In this document: piece by piece, positions 24,422 to 32,555 of the stretch
How positions within the stretch are numbered: the first letter of the stretch is position 1
Layout of the letters: each line of letters starts with the position of its first letter
Made by a program: the position numbers and the translations under genes
Origin: Hymenobacter sp. APR13
Lineage (GTDB): Bacteria > Bacteroidota > Bacteroidia > Cytophagales > Hymenobacteraceae
Reading direction: 5' to 3'
NCBI RefSeq assembly: GCF_000737515.1
Contig: NZ_CP006587.1
Location: 2,847,001-2,911,000, forward strand
DNA length: 64,000 nt
Notes under the pieces: generated by a model
Told to the model about the DNA's origin: nothing
The model's input: the letters and a program-made list of their open reading frames with translations, nothing else
Database searches by the model: none

Positions 24422-27046
24422 ATGTCTGCTGCTCTTTTCCGCCGAATCAGGTTCCGTTTATTCATGGGAATACTGGCGGCCGGAGCAGGCCTGAGCACCG
24501 GGCAGGCCCAGCAGCAAAACCGGCCCGAAGGCCGGCTGGCGCCCGGCCTCGCCGAAGCCCGCGCCCCGCGCCTGCTGCGCGTGAGCGTAACCGATGCTGC
24601 TGCGTTCTGGGAGTGGCTGGCGCGCACGTACCCGGCCGCCACCGTGCAGCCCGAGCCGCGCCAGCCCCGGCTGCTGCGCGTGCGCGGCGTGGCTGCTCCC
24701 GCGCTGGCCGCCTGCCCTTGGGTGAGCTTCGTGCAGGCCGCTGACCGGGAGGCCCGGCCCGAGCGGCTGGTCAACGGAACCGACTTCACGGCCAATAAGG
24801 TCACGGCCGTGCACGCCCGCTACCCCCAGCTTACCGGGCAGGGCCTCACGGTTTCGGTGAAGGAAGCCCCCCTCGACCTCAACGACCTCGACTTCCGGGG
24901 CCGCCTCGTAAACCCTGATCCGCAGGCCGCGCTGCTGAACTCGCACGCCACCACCATGGCCACCCTGATTGCGGGCGGCGGCAACTCCAGCCCCAATGGC
25001 AAAGGCGCCGCCTGGCAGGCCCGCATTGCCCAGTCCAGCTACGCCAACCTGCTGCCCGACGACGGCCCCGGCCTGGCGGCGCAGGGCGTGTCGGTGCAGA
25101 ACCATTCCTACGGGGTGAGCGTGGAGAACTTCTACGGCCAGGAGGCCCGCGCCTACGACGAGCAGGCCGCGCAGTATCCGACGCTGCTGCACGTATTCTC
25201 GGCCGGCAACTCCGGCAACCGGCCCGCGCCGGCCGGCCCCTACGCCGGGCTGGCGGCCACCGCCAACCTCACCGGGGAGTTCAAAAACGCCAAAAACACC
25301 CTGAGCGTGGGCGCTACCGATGCCTTGGGCCAGGTGGCCCCGCTCAGCTCCCGCGGCCCCGCCGCCGACGGCCGCGTGAAGCCCGAATTGGTGGCCTTCG
25401 GCGAGGGCGGCAGCTCCGATGCGGCGGCGCTGGTGTCGGGCGTGAGCTTGCTGGCCCAGCACGCGCATCGGCAGCGCAGCGGCGCGTTGCCCTCGGCGGC
25501 GCTGCTGCGGGCCGTGCTGCTGAACACGGCCGATGACACCGGCCGGCCCAACGTCGATTTTGTGGCCGGCTACGGCCAGGTAGATGCCTTGGGCGCCGTG
25601 CAGACCATGCTCGACGGCCGGTTTCGGGGCGGCAGTGTAGCGGCCGGGCAGGAGCAGGTGTTCACGCTGACGGTGCCGGCCGGCGTGCACCGGCTCAAGG
25701 CCACCCTGTGCTGGACCGACCCCGCTGCCGCTGCCAACGCCGCCACCCCGCTGCTCAACGACCTGGATCTGACCCTGGTGCGCCCCACTGACGGCCAGCG
25801 CTGGCTGCCCTGGACGCTGAGCGCCTATCCGCACCCCGATTCGCTGGCCCGCCCCGCCCGCCGCCGCCCCAACCACCGCGACAACGCCGAGCAAATCACC
25901 CTCGACCTGCCCGCCGCCGGCACCTACGAGCTGCGCGTGCGGGGCTACCAGCTAGCGCAGGGCCCCCAGGCCTACAGCCTGGCCTTCGAGCTGGAATCGG
26001 GGCTGACGTGGGTGCACCCGACTTCGGCCCGCAACCTGCGGGCGGCGGAGGCGGCGCTGCTGCGCTGGCAGTGGGCCGGCCCGGCCACTACCGCCCGGCT
26101 GGAGTTTCAGCCGGTGGGCCAGACCGCCTGGAGTTTGGTGAGTAACACAGATCTGGCCCCGCAGACGCTGCGCTGGACCACCCCCGCCACGCCCACGCTG
26201 GGCCGGCTGCGGCTGCAGTCGGGCTCAGAAACGGTGGCGTCGGATACGTTTTTTGTGGCCGCGCCTCCAACTCTGCAGGTGCTCTACAGCTGCCCCGAGG
26301 AAACCCGGCTGGCCTGGAGCCGCGTGCCCGGCGCCACCCAGTACCAGCTGTACCGCCTCGGCGCCACCCACCTCGAGCCCTTCCGCCTGCTCACAGATAC
26401 TACCCTGACCCTGCTGCCCGCCGATGCCGCCGCCCGCTACTTCGCCGTGGCGCCCCGCGTTGGCGGCCGGCTGCGCGAGCAAAGCCTGACCGTGGATGCC
26501 GGGCCCGCCAATAACGGCTGCTATATCCGCTCGTTTCTGCCAGTGCAGCCCGTAGCCGACACCGTGCGTTTCCGGCTGCTGCTGAGCAGCACCTACCAGC
26601 TGCGGCAGGTGGCCCTGGAGCGCCGCGCCTCCGATGGCAGCTTCGGGCCGGTGCAAACCGTCAGCCCCGTGCCTGGCCTAACCCTGCTCCTGACCGACCC
26701 CAACCCCGCGCCCGGGCGCGCCGAGTACCGGGCCCGGCTGGAGCTCGACAACGGCCGCGTGTACTACAGCGCGGTGGAAGCCGCCTTCTTCCTGCGCGCC
26801 CCGGCCGATGTGCTGGTGTATCCGGTGCCGGTGACGGCCGGCGAGCCCCTCACCATCGTCGGGCCCCGCGACCAGGCCCTACGCATCCGGCTGTTCGACC
26901 TGACCGGCCGCCTGCGCCTCGACCTGACCACCGAAAACACCGCCCAGCAGACTCTCGACACCCGGGGCCTGGAGCCGGGCACGTTCCTGCTGCGCATCGG
27001 CGCCCTAGGCGGCCGCGAGGTCACGCGCCGCATTGTGGTGCTGTAA
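24422..27046 (+). CDS. S8-family subtilisin-like protease with T9SS sorting domain
   Basis: The 874-residue protein begins MSAALFRRIRFRLFMGILA, a signal peptide. The S8 domain spans about residues 115-400. By alignment with the subtilisin pattern VxDTGV, the acidic residue is Glu-148 (TVSVKEAPLDLNDLDF), His-175 lies in SHATTMATLIAGG, and Ser-332 lies in GGSSDAAALVSG, where the usual GTSMAxP proline is Ala. Glu replaces Asp, and I recall similar sites in some Bacteroidota T9SS peptidases. A jelly-roll P-domain (about 410-540) follows (CWTDPAAAANAATPLLNDL-like), then fibronectin-like repeats. The C-terminal 75 residues form a type A T9SS domain (YPVPVTAGEPL... GREVTRRIVVL). It is therefore exported to the cell surface or medium. 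Confidence 0.9.
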   Translation: MSAALFRRIRFRLFMGILAAGAGLSTGQAQQQNRPEGRLAPGLAEARAPRLLRVSVTDAAAFWEWLARTYPAATVQPEPRQPRLLRVRGVAAPALAACPWVSFVQAADREARPERLVNGTDFTANKVTAVHARYPQLTGQGLTVSVKEAPLDLNDLDFRGRLVNPDPQAALLNSHATTMATLIAGGGNSSPNGKGAAWQARIAQSSYANLLPDDGPGLAAQGVSVQNHSYGVSVENFYGQEARAYDEQAAQYPTLLHVFSAGNSGNRPAPAGPYAGLAATANLTGEFKNAKNTLSVGATDALGQVAPLSSRGPAADGRVKPELVAFGEGGSSDAAALVSGVSLLAQHAHRQRSGALPSAALLRAVLLNTADDTGRPNVDFVAGYGQVDALGAVQTMLDGRFRGGSVAAGQEQVFTLTVPAGVHRLKATLCWTDPAAAANAATPLLNDLDLTLVRPTDGQRWLPWTLSAYPHPDSLARPARRRPNHRDNAEQITLDLPAAGTYELRVRGYQLAQGPQAYSLAFELESGLTWVHPTSARNLRAAEAALLRWQWAGPATTARLEFQPVGQTAWSLVSNTDLAPQTLRWTTPATPTLGRLRLQSGSETVASDTFFVAAPPTLQVLYSCPEETRLAWSRVPGATQYQLYRLGATHLEPFRLLTDTTLTLLPADAAARYFAVAPRVGGRLREQSLTVDAGPANNGCYIRSFLPVQPVADTVRFRLLLSSTYQLRQVALERRASDGSFGPVQTVSPVPGLTLLLTDPNPAPGRAEYRARLELDNGRVYYSAVEAAFFLRAPADVLVYPVPVTAGEPLTIVGPRDQALRIRLFDLTGRLRLDLTTENTAQQTLDTRGLEPGTFLLRIGALGGREVTRRIVVL

Positions 27047-27172
27047 GCCGGCCGCCGAAGCGCCCCAGCCAACGCCCCTGCCGGGCTCCGGGCTACTTCG
27101 CCATGCGTTGGGCCCGGGGCGCGCACAAGCCGCGTAGTGGCACCCGGGCATGGCCACCTATAAACGAATGCA

Positions 27173-27229
27173 GGCCGGATATCGGCGCCAGGGCTGCGTA
27201 GCCCCGGCGCCGATATCCGGCCTTTTTTT
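27173..27229 (+). terminator. Long GC-rich hairpin terminator after the subtilase
   Basis: GGCCGGATATCGGCGCC pairs with GGCGCCGATATCCGGCC around a short loop and is followed by seven T. It lies about 125 bases after the stop codon, so the transcript tail is long. Confidence 0.8.
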
Positions 27230-27381
27230 CGGAGCGCGGCGTGGGCTTTGCTGGTACCCGGCGCCACCGGCGGCATGTGCGCCGCCGGGAGGGCTGCACC
27301 CAGAAGGGCTGGCCAAAGGGCGGTGGCACGCGGTGAGGGCAGGCAGCGGGGCGGCCAGTGTGCGCCGCGTGTGTCCCACAA

Positions 27382-27419
27382 AAAACGGCCCCGGTTCTTG
27401 GTAGAACCGGGGCCGTTTT
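27382..27419. terminator. Bidirectional terminator after the M57 peptidase
   Basis: AAAACGGCCCCGGTTCT and its complement flank TGGT, with A and T runs outside. It ends transcription from the minus-strand gene at 27446. Confidence 0.85.
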
Positions 27420-27445
27420 AGGTCAGGCTATGCCTGAATTAGCGC

Positions 27446-28252
27446 TTAGTACACGTAGTTGAGGGCAGTTACGTCGTTCGCATTGAACGGACGGTTTACG
27501 CCGTTGCCTACGCAGGCCAGCATCCACGAGCTTGGATCGGGGCCCGAAGGGGTGCCGGGGATGTAGACAGCACCTACCGTGCTGGCGCCTTCGTTCACAG
27601 CCGTACCACCGCAGCTGTAAGCACGGTTCATGTAGTCGGTGTGGCGGAAGCCGATGGCGTGCCCGATTTCGTGCGCCATGATGGTGGCGATGTAGTTCAC
27701 GTTGGTGCTGTTGATGGCCGTAGGCGACAGTTTGAAGCCAGGCGCAGGGTTGCCACCCGAGGGGAAGCCACCCGACTGACCCAATACACCGGCACCCAGG
27801 TAGGCCGACGTAATTGGCAGGTTGGCCGTGCCCGAGGTGATGCGTACGAAACGAAGACGCAGGTTTCTGGCGTTGTAGCGACGGATGGCTTCGTCAGCCG
27901 CCGACACATAAGCCGAAGGGAAAGAGCCTTCCAGCTTCACGGTGAGGGTGCGGGGCAGGCCGGTCACCAGGTTGGTGGTGCGGTACTGCTCGTCTTCGCC
28001 CACGCGCATAAACTGGCTCTCTGGCTTGCTGGCCAGCATTTCGTTGGTCAGCAGAATGTCGCCTTCCACCACTACGCCGTCTTCCACTTTGCGGGCATCC
28101 GAAGTACCAAAGCCGAGGGCCCGAATCTGGCCGATAGTTTCTTCGGATAATTCATTTTTGGCAAGTACTTCCTGTTTCTTTTCGCAAGAGGAAAGAGACA
28201 TGGCGGCGCCGATCATCAGGGCCAAAGGAGTCAGTAAACGGGGTGCTTTCAT
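27446..28252 (-). CDS. M57-type zinc metallopeptidase lipoprotein (HEIGH motif)
   Basis: The 268-residue protein has a lipoprotein signal (MKAPRLLTPLALMIGAAMSLSSC, lipid-modified Cys near residue 23). The zinc-binding metzincin-like motif is HEIGHAIGFRH at residues 194-204. The protein matches the myxobacterial-type M57 peptidases, which are short and usually extracytoplasmic. Residues about 90-185 form the rest of the catalytic domain (ISAADEAIRRYNARNLRLRF-like). Two Cys pairs may form disulfides. Its role is inferred to be surface or periplasmic proteolysis; no inhibitor or substrate gene is adjacent. Confidence 0.9.
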   Translation of the reverse strand: MKAPRLLTPLALMIGAAMSLSSCEKKQEVLAKNELSEETIGQIRALGFGTSDARKVEDGVVVEGDILLTNEMLASKPESQFMRVGEDEQYRTTNLVTGLPRTLTVKLEGSFPSAYVSAADEAIRRYNARNLRLRFVRITSGTANLPITSAYLGAGVLGQSGGFPSGGNPAPGFKLSPTAINSTNVNYIATIMAHEIGHAIGFRHTDYMNRAYSCGGTAVNEGASTVGAVYIPGTPSGPDPSSWMLACVGNGVNRPFNANDVTALNYVY

Positions 28253-28513
28253 GGAAATGGTTTAGTTGGTTGTGGGAGTGAAAGAACGAATTGCGCTGAA
28301 AACTTACGAACTTATTGATGATATCACAAAATATGTTTGATATGATTGACAGAATTATACACATAGGGCCTTTTTATTATTCTTTCTGTGATATCCCAAA
28401 AAGCTGGCTTTCCGTGCGTTGCTGAAGGAATGATAAATATTGAGGCGGAATAAGTATTTCATTATTCTGACTACTCTGCATACCGTGCCGTCTCATTGGT
28501 TTTGCCCTATCGA

Positions 28514-28551
28514 TGTGAGGCCTGGCGGAGGCCGGCGTGGTGGGCCTCACA
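28514..28551. repeat. 9-base inverted repeat upstream of the PSP1 promoter
   Basis: TGTGAGGCC (28514-28522) and GGCCTCACA (28543-28551) are perfect complements, 31 bases before the PSP1 -7 box. It could be a repressor site; no regulator is linked. Confidence 0.45.
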
Positions 28552-28581
28552 CCAGGCACGGCCATCCGTAGCTGTTTTCTG

Positions 28582-28589
28582 TATCTTTG
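28582..28589 (+). promoter_or_regulatory. Putative -7 box TATCTTTG for the PSP1-gldH operon
   Basis: TATCTTTG fits TAnnTTTG. It overlaps the first in-frame TTG (28587-28589), so that codon cannot be the start. The transcript would begin near 28596, leaving about 50 bases before the GTG at 28647. Confidence 0.5.
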
Positions 28590-28646
28590 TCTGAAACCGA
28601 TTTTTCGCGGCGCACCGCGCCGCTTCACTATATAGATACCTCACCA

Positions 28647-30329
28647 GTGGCCTGTTCTACTTGCTCATCCGGCTCATCCGGTGGAGGCTGCTCTACCAAT
28701 TCTGCCTCGGGCTGCGGCTCGAAAGGCAGCTGTAGCAGCGGCTGTACGCGTCTCAATGTCTTCGACTGGCTCCAGGATTTAGATACCCCCAGTGACTTCA
28801 AGGGCTTCGACCTGGTCGAAATCCGCTTTAAAGGCGGCCGAAAGGACTTCTACCGCAACGCCAGCCATCTGCCCCTCATCACCGGCGACGCCGTGGTGAT
28901 TGAGGCCGGCGGCAGCGGCTGGCATCTGGGCCACGTCTCGCTCAAGGGCGAGCTGGTGCGCCTGCAGATGAAAAAGAAGAAGGTGCCCACCGACTCCAAG
29001 GACATCCGCAACATTCTGCGGGTGGCTACCGAGCAGGACGTGGAGCGCTGGAACGCCGTGCGCGACCTGGAAACCGGCACCATGTTCCGGGCCCGCACCG
29101 TGGTAGACGAGCTGCGCCTGAAAATGAAGCTCTCCGACGTGGAGTATCAGGCCGACCGCACCCGCGCTACGTTCTTCTACTCGGCCGAAGACCGGGTGGA
29201 CTTCCGCGACCTGATCAAGCGCCTCGCCGACGAGTTTCGGGTGCGCGTGGAGATGCGCCAGATTTCGTTGCGCCACGAGGCCGGCCGCCTGGGCGGTATC
29301 GGGGTGTGCGGGCGCGAGCTGTGCTGCTCTACCTGGCTCACCGACTTTAAGAGCGTGAGCACCACCGCGGCCCGCTACCAGAACCTGAGCCTCAACCCGG
29401 CCAAGCTCTCGGGCCAATGCGGCCGCCTTAAGTGCTGCCTCAACTACGAGCTCGACACCTACCTCGACGCCCTCAAGGACATCCCGCAGGTGCAGCGCCC
29501 GCTCATCACCAGCAAGGGCGAGTACGTGCTGCAGAAAACCGACATCTTCCGCCGTAAAATGTGGTTTGCCGTGCGCGGCGACAACAACTGGGTGGTGCTG
29601 ACCACTGACCGGGTGCGCGAGGTGCAGGACATGAACAAGCGCGGCGAAGTGGTGGATACGCTGCTGGTAGCCCTGCGCGAAGAAGAAAAGGCGCCCGACG
29701 TGACGGCCATCGTGGAAGGCTCATTGGAGCGCCTCGATGACAAGATCAAAGCGGGCAAGCGCCTGAAGCGCACCAAGAAGAAAGGCCGCTCCGAGGCACC
29801 TGCCGAGGAGCGCCCAGCCGCCGCCCCACGCGGCAGCGGCCGGCCGCGCCCGGCCGCCACGGCCGTGCCAGCCTCTTCCGATGCCGACGGCCCTGCCGCC
29901 ACGCCCGCAGCTGAAGGCGCCGCCGAAGAAACGCGCCGGCCGCGCGGGGCAGCTGCCCGCCCTCTAAACCGCCGCAACAACCGCAACCGTGGCGGCAACA
30001 GCGCCGAAGGCAGCCCCCGCGACGACGCCAGCCGTGGCGAAGGCCGCGAGGGCCGTGAAAGCCGCCGCAATGCCGACGGCAGTGCCGCCGAGCCCCGCCA
30101 GGGCCGGAGCGGCAGTGAGCGGCGCGGTGGCCGGGGCAACTCGGGCACTCCGGCCTCCGGTGATGCCAGCACCCGCCCAACTCCGCCCGAAGGCAGCGCA
30201 GGCAGCCCCGAGCGGCCCGCCCGCGAAGGCCGCGAAGGTGGCCGCGGCCGCCGCGGCGGCCGCCGGGGTGAAGGCGGTAACCGCGGCGAAAACCGAGGCC
30301 CGGCCGCTACTCCGCCCAGCGCTTCCTAG
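28647..30329 (+). CDS. PSP1 domain protein (RicT/YaaT-like), GTG start, Arg/Gly-rich tail
   Basis: The 560-residue protein is read from the GTG at 28647, which gives the N-terminus VACSTCSSGSSGGGCS seen in relatives. A Cys-rich N-terminus precedes TRLNVFDWLQDL. The PSP1 core runs from about 40 to 280. It holds RICT-type cysteine motifs CGRELCCSTWL and CGRLKCCLNYE. In Bacillus, RicT forms an iron-sulfur complex that directs RNA maturation. The last 230 residues are Arg/Gly/Ala/Pro-rich, probably disordered and RNA-binding. It directly precedes gldH, separated by 12 bases, a common Bacteroidota pairing. Confidence 0.92.
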   Translation: MACSTCSSGSSGGGCSTNSASGCGSKGSCSSGCTRLNVFDWLQDLDTPSDFKGFDLVEIRFKGGRKDFYRNASHLPLITGDAVVIEAGGSGWHLGHVSLKGELVRLQMKKKKVPTDSKDIRNILRVATEQDVERWNAVRDLETGTMFRARTVVDELRLKMKLSDVEYQADRTRATFFYSAEDRVDFRDLIKRLADEFRVRVEMRQISLRHEAGRLGGIGVCGRELCCSTWLTDFKSVSTTAARYQNLSLNPAKLSGQCGRLKCCLNYELDTYLDALKDIPQVQRPLITSKGEYVLQKTDIFRRKMWFAVRGDNNWVVLTTDRVREVQDMNKRGEVVDTLLVALREEEKAPDVTAIVEGSLERLDDKIKAGKRLKRTKKKGRSEAPAEERPAAAPRGSGRPRPAATAVPASSDADGPAATPAAEGAAEETRRPRGAAARPLNRRNNRNRGGNSAEGSPRDDASRGEGREGRESRRNADGSAAEPRQGRSGSERRGGRGNSGTPASGDASTRPTPPEGSAGSPERPAREGREGGRGRRGGRRGEGGNRGENRGPAATPPSAS

Positions 30330-30341
30330 AGTCAGTTGTTG

Positions 30342-30836
30342 ATGTCTATGCTCAAGCTATTTCGTTTGCTGCCCTTGTTGGCTTTGGTATCGGGTCTGAC
30401 GGCCTGCGACCAAAGCCAGCTCTATGAAAAGAACGTCGATTTTGAAGGCTACACCTGGTCGGTGCGGCAGAAGCCGGCTTTCACGTTCGACATTGCCGAC
30501 ACCACCCAGCGGTACGACGTGTACTTCAACGTGCGCAATGCCTCCGCCTACGGCTACTACAACCTGTACCTGAAGCATACGCTCACGGCCCCCGACGGCA
30601 AGCCCGTGTCGCAGCTGCTGCACCAGATGCTGCTCATGGACCCGCAAACCGGCGAGCCCCGCGGCCGCGGCACCGGCGACATCTACGACCACCAGTTTCT
30701 GGCCCTGCCCAACCAGCGGTTCCGGCAGACGGGCACCTACAAGCTGGTGCTGGAGCAGTACATGCGCCAAGACCAGCTGCCTGGTCTGATGGCTGTAGGG
30801 GTGCGGGTGGCGCAGGCAGTTGCGCGCAAGCCGTAG
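30342..30836 (+). CDS. gldH: Gliding motility lipoprotein GldH
   Basis: The 164-residue protein starts at the ATG at 30342 and has a lipoprotein signal (MSMLKLFRLLPLLALVSGLTAC). The mature domain begins DQSQLYEKNVDFEGYTW and has the GldH features FNVRNASAYGYYNLYLKHTL and PRGRGTGDIYDHQFLALP. GldH is needed for gliding in Flavobacterium johnsoniae and sits in the outer-membrane or periplasmic gliding/T9SS machinery. Other strains carry it without visible gliding. It is co-transcribed with the PSP1 gene. A strong terminator follows. Confidence 0.95.
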   Translation: MSMLKLFRLLPLLALVSGLTACDQSQLYEKNVDFEGYTWSVRQKPAFTFDIADTTQRYDVYFNVRNASAYGYYNLYLKHTLTAPDGKPVSQLLHQMLLMDPQTGEPRGRGTGDIYDHQFLALPNQRFRQTGTYKLVLEQYMRQDQLPGLMAVGVRVAQAVARKP

Positions 30837-30851
30837 CTGCCCCCCCCCAAT

Positions 30852-30906
30852 AAAAAAAAGGCCGCCGCACTTACACTCTATAGGAGTTGGTGCGGCGGCC
30901 TTTTTT
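30852..30906 (+). terminator. Strong hairpin terminator after gldH
   Basis: AAAAAAAAGGCCGCCGCAC and its complement enclose about 20 bases and are followed by a T run. It is preceded by nine C in the spacer. Confidence 0.88.
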
Positions 30907-30941
30907 ATGCGGCAGGGCGTAGCCTTATTACCTGCTGTTAT

Positions 30942-31041
30942 GCCGGGGCAGTAGCGCGAGCTTTGTAGTTCGCGGCCCCGCGCCGTCCGGGCGATTGTCG
31001 TTCTGGGGCGCGAACTACAAAGTTCGCGCTACTGCCCCGGC
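30942..31041. repeat. Intergenic palindromic repeat, 37-base arms (family D)
   Basis: Positions 30942-30979 and 31005-31041 are reverse complements with one mismatch and one extra base. Both contain CAGTAGCGCGA and TTTGTAGTTCGCG. It lies between gldH and the cold-shock gene and has no coding potential. Confidence 0.82.
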
Positions 31042-31085
31042 GCCACTGAGGCCAATGCTCTGCGTGACGCTAGGTAGTAAAACAA

Positions 31086-31113
31086 GAAGCTCCGACCCTG
31101 AGGCCGGAGCTTT
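31086..31113 (-). terminator. Hairpin terminator after the cold-shock gene
   Basis: AAGCTCCG pairs with CGGAGCTT around a GACCCTGAGG-type loop. Moderate T richness follows in the minus direction. Confidence 0.6.
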
Positions 31114-31138
31114 TGCAGATAGCCAACGGAAGACGGTA

Positions 31139-31339
31139 TTACACGGCGGCAATACGCTCTACTTTCACGGCATTGAGGCCTTTCTTACCTTCAATTACCT
31201 CAAAGGAAACCCGGTCGTTTTCACGGATTTCGTGAATCAGACCCGTTTGGTGCACGAAAATATCCTGCTCGTTTTCGTCCTGGATGATAAAACCGAAGCC
31301 CTTCGATTCGTTGAAGAACTTCACTTTGCCTGTTTTCAT
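31139..31339 (-). CDS. Cold-shock domain protein (CspA family)
   Basis: The 66-residue protein is read from the ATG at 31339 (MKTGKVKFFNESKGFGFI). The nucleic-acid binding motifs RNP1 (KGFGFI) and RNP2 (IFVHQT) are present. Longer upstream in-frame sequence is GC-skewed and antisense to the hydrophilin gene, so it is not coding. Cold-shock proteins act as RNA chaperones that melt mRNA structure. No second domain is present. The gene is divergent from the hydrophilin-like gene at 31587. Confidence 0.95.
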   Translation of the reverse strand: MKTGKVKFFNESKGFGFIIQDENEQDIFVHQTGLIHEIRENDRVSFEVIEGKKGLNAVKVERIAAV

Positions 31340-31586
31340 AGAAGAACCTGCTTGTAGTGGAAGTGTGGAAAAGACGCCGGTAAATCTAATAGCTATTTCG
31401 AATAATCGGGCACGAAGGGACAGTGGCGCCGGGTGCGCCCTCCCCGCTGCTGCCGCTGGCGGCCCGGCGTAAGGCGGCTGGCCCAGGCGACCGGGGGCTT
31501 GCCAGTCAGCACGAACCATGCGGGAAATGGCCCCGTATAGCACGGTAGCTGCCGCACTTATTCCCGCCAACATGGCAGCCCCGCTC

Positions 31587-32480
31587 ATGGAAAACGACGA
31601 AAAAAAACCGCATAACACCGCCCCCGATTCGGCCGCGCCAGCTGCCGCCGACAACAGCAACTCCACCGTAGGGAGCGAAGGCAGCCGCTACGACAACAGC
31701 AGCACGCAGGCCAGCTTCCAGGACCCCGACCGGCTCGAAAACCAGCAAAGCAGCCCCGATCGGGGCGAATTTGGCGCCCACGGCCACCTCGGCCACACGC
31801 ACGGCGGCTACGGCAACCAGGTGCGTAACCTCACGCCGGAGCCCGCTCGCGAGGCCGCCCCGCCCTCCGATACCACTGCCCACCACGACGGCTACCAGGC
31901 CCGGCAAGGCAACGGTGACAACGGCCAGGGCATGGGAGGAGCCACCAGCCAGCAAAACGACAACGGCTCGGACGTAAGCCGTGGCGAAGGCTACAGCGCC
32001 GACTACGGCAACACCTCCGGCGGCAGCCCGCTGCAAGCCGAAGCACCCAGCTCGGCACAGGGCGCCCGCAACCAGCGCGAAGACGACCACTCGTCCCGCG
32101 GCGGCTACGACAACCAAGGCCACCCCGACGACAGCAACTACCGCCAGCCCACCCCCGGTGCCGCCGCTGCCTCTGGCACGGCCAGCGCCCAGGACGAAGC
32201 CGGCCGCCCCGCTGCCATGCCTGAAGAAGCCAACGCCGGCGCCGGCAGCAGCTACAGCGGCAGCACCCAGGACGGCCACGGCTCGCGCGGCGGCTCCTAC
32301 AACGACGAATACGACGCCGCCAACGACAACAGCCAGGCCGGCTCGCCCGCCCGCGGCGACTACGACAGCCAGGACCAGAGCCAGAACTACGGGCAGCAAA
32401 GCCGCCAGGAAAACCGCCCGGCCGGCGGAAAGGATACCGACTATGGCGCCACCCCCAAGCGCACCGGCACCCAGGAATAA
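31587..32480 (+). CDS. Hydrophilin-like, probably disordered protein
   Basis: The 297-residue protein (ATG at 31587; an ATG at 31572 adds five residues) is dominated by Gly, Ser, Asn, Gln, Asp, Ala and Pro, with almost no large hydrophobic residues. It has no signal peptide, domain or Cys. Patterned blocks such as NQREDDHSSRGGYDNQGH and DGHGSRGGSYNDEYDAAND recur. This composition fits hydrophilins, which protect against desiccation, osmotic stress or freezing. Adjacency to a cold-shock gene fits but does not prove this. The coding direction is supported by codon usage: the reverse frame would give an implausible hydrophobic product. Confidence 0.7.
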   Translation: MENDEKKPHNTAPDSAAPAAADNSNSTVGSEGSRYDNSSTQASFQDPDRLENQQSSPDRGEFGAHGHLGHTHGGYGNQVRNLTPEPAREAAPPSDTTAHHDGYQARQGNGDNGQGMGGATSQQNDNGSDVSRGEGYSADYGNTSGGSPLQAEAPSSAQGARNQREDDHSSRGGYDNQGHPDDSNYRQPTPGAAAASGTASAQDEAGRPAAMPEEANAGAGSSYSGSTQDGHGSRGGSYNDEYDAANDNSQAGSPARGDYDSQDQSQNYGQQSRQENRPAGGKDTDYGATPKRTGTQE

Positions 32481-32505
32481 GACGTAATCGGCTGCCTCGG
32501 CACCA

Positions 32506-32546
32506 AGCAAAACGGCCCGCTACCTCAGGTAGCGGGCCGTTTTGCT
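32506..32546. terminator. Bidirectional terminator
   Basis: An almost perfect 41-base palindrome (AGCAAAACGGCCCGC and its complement) ends both the hydrophilin gene and the convergent propeller lipoprotein gene at 32556. Confidence 0.85.
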
Positions 32547-32555
32547 GTAAAGGTG

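Larger units (their letters stand above)
27047..27445. other. 399-base gap between convergent genes with two strong hairpins
   Basis: This region follows the subtilase and precedes the 3' end of the M57 gene. It contains the terminator-like hairpins at 27173 and 27382. The rest is GC-rich and holds no recognisable coding, RNA or repeat feature. Confidence 0.7.
28253..28646. other. 394-base A/T-rich divergent promoter region
   Basis: This gap lies between the M57 gene and the PSP1 gene. It has an A/T-rich stretch (28290-28480), a 9-base inverted repeat TGTGAGGCC/GGCCTCACA at 28514-28551, and the -7 box at 28582. The inverted repeat sits just upstream of the PSP1 promoter and could be an operator or a repeat. 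No other feature is seen. Confidence 0.6.

Noticed and set aside
31506..32510. 334-codon hydrophobic Ala/Val/Gly-rich frame opposite the hydrophilin gene
   Set aside because: It looks like a membrane protein only because the reverse of GC-rich Ser/Gly/Asn codons gives Ala/Val. It lacks charged flanks and runs across the cold-shock promoter region.
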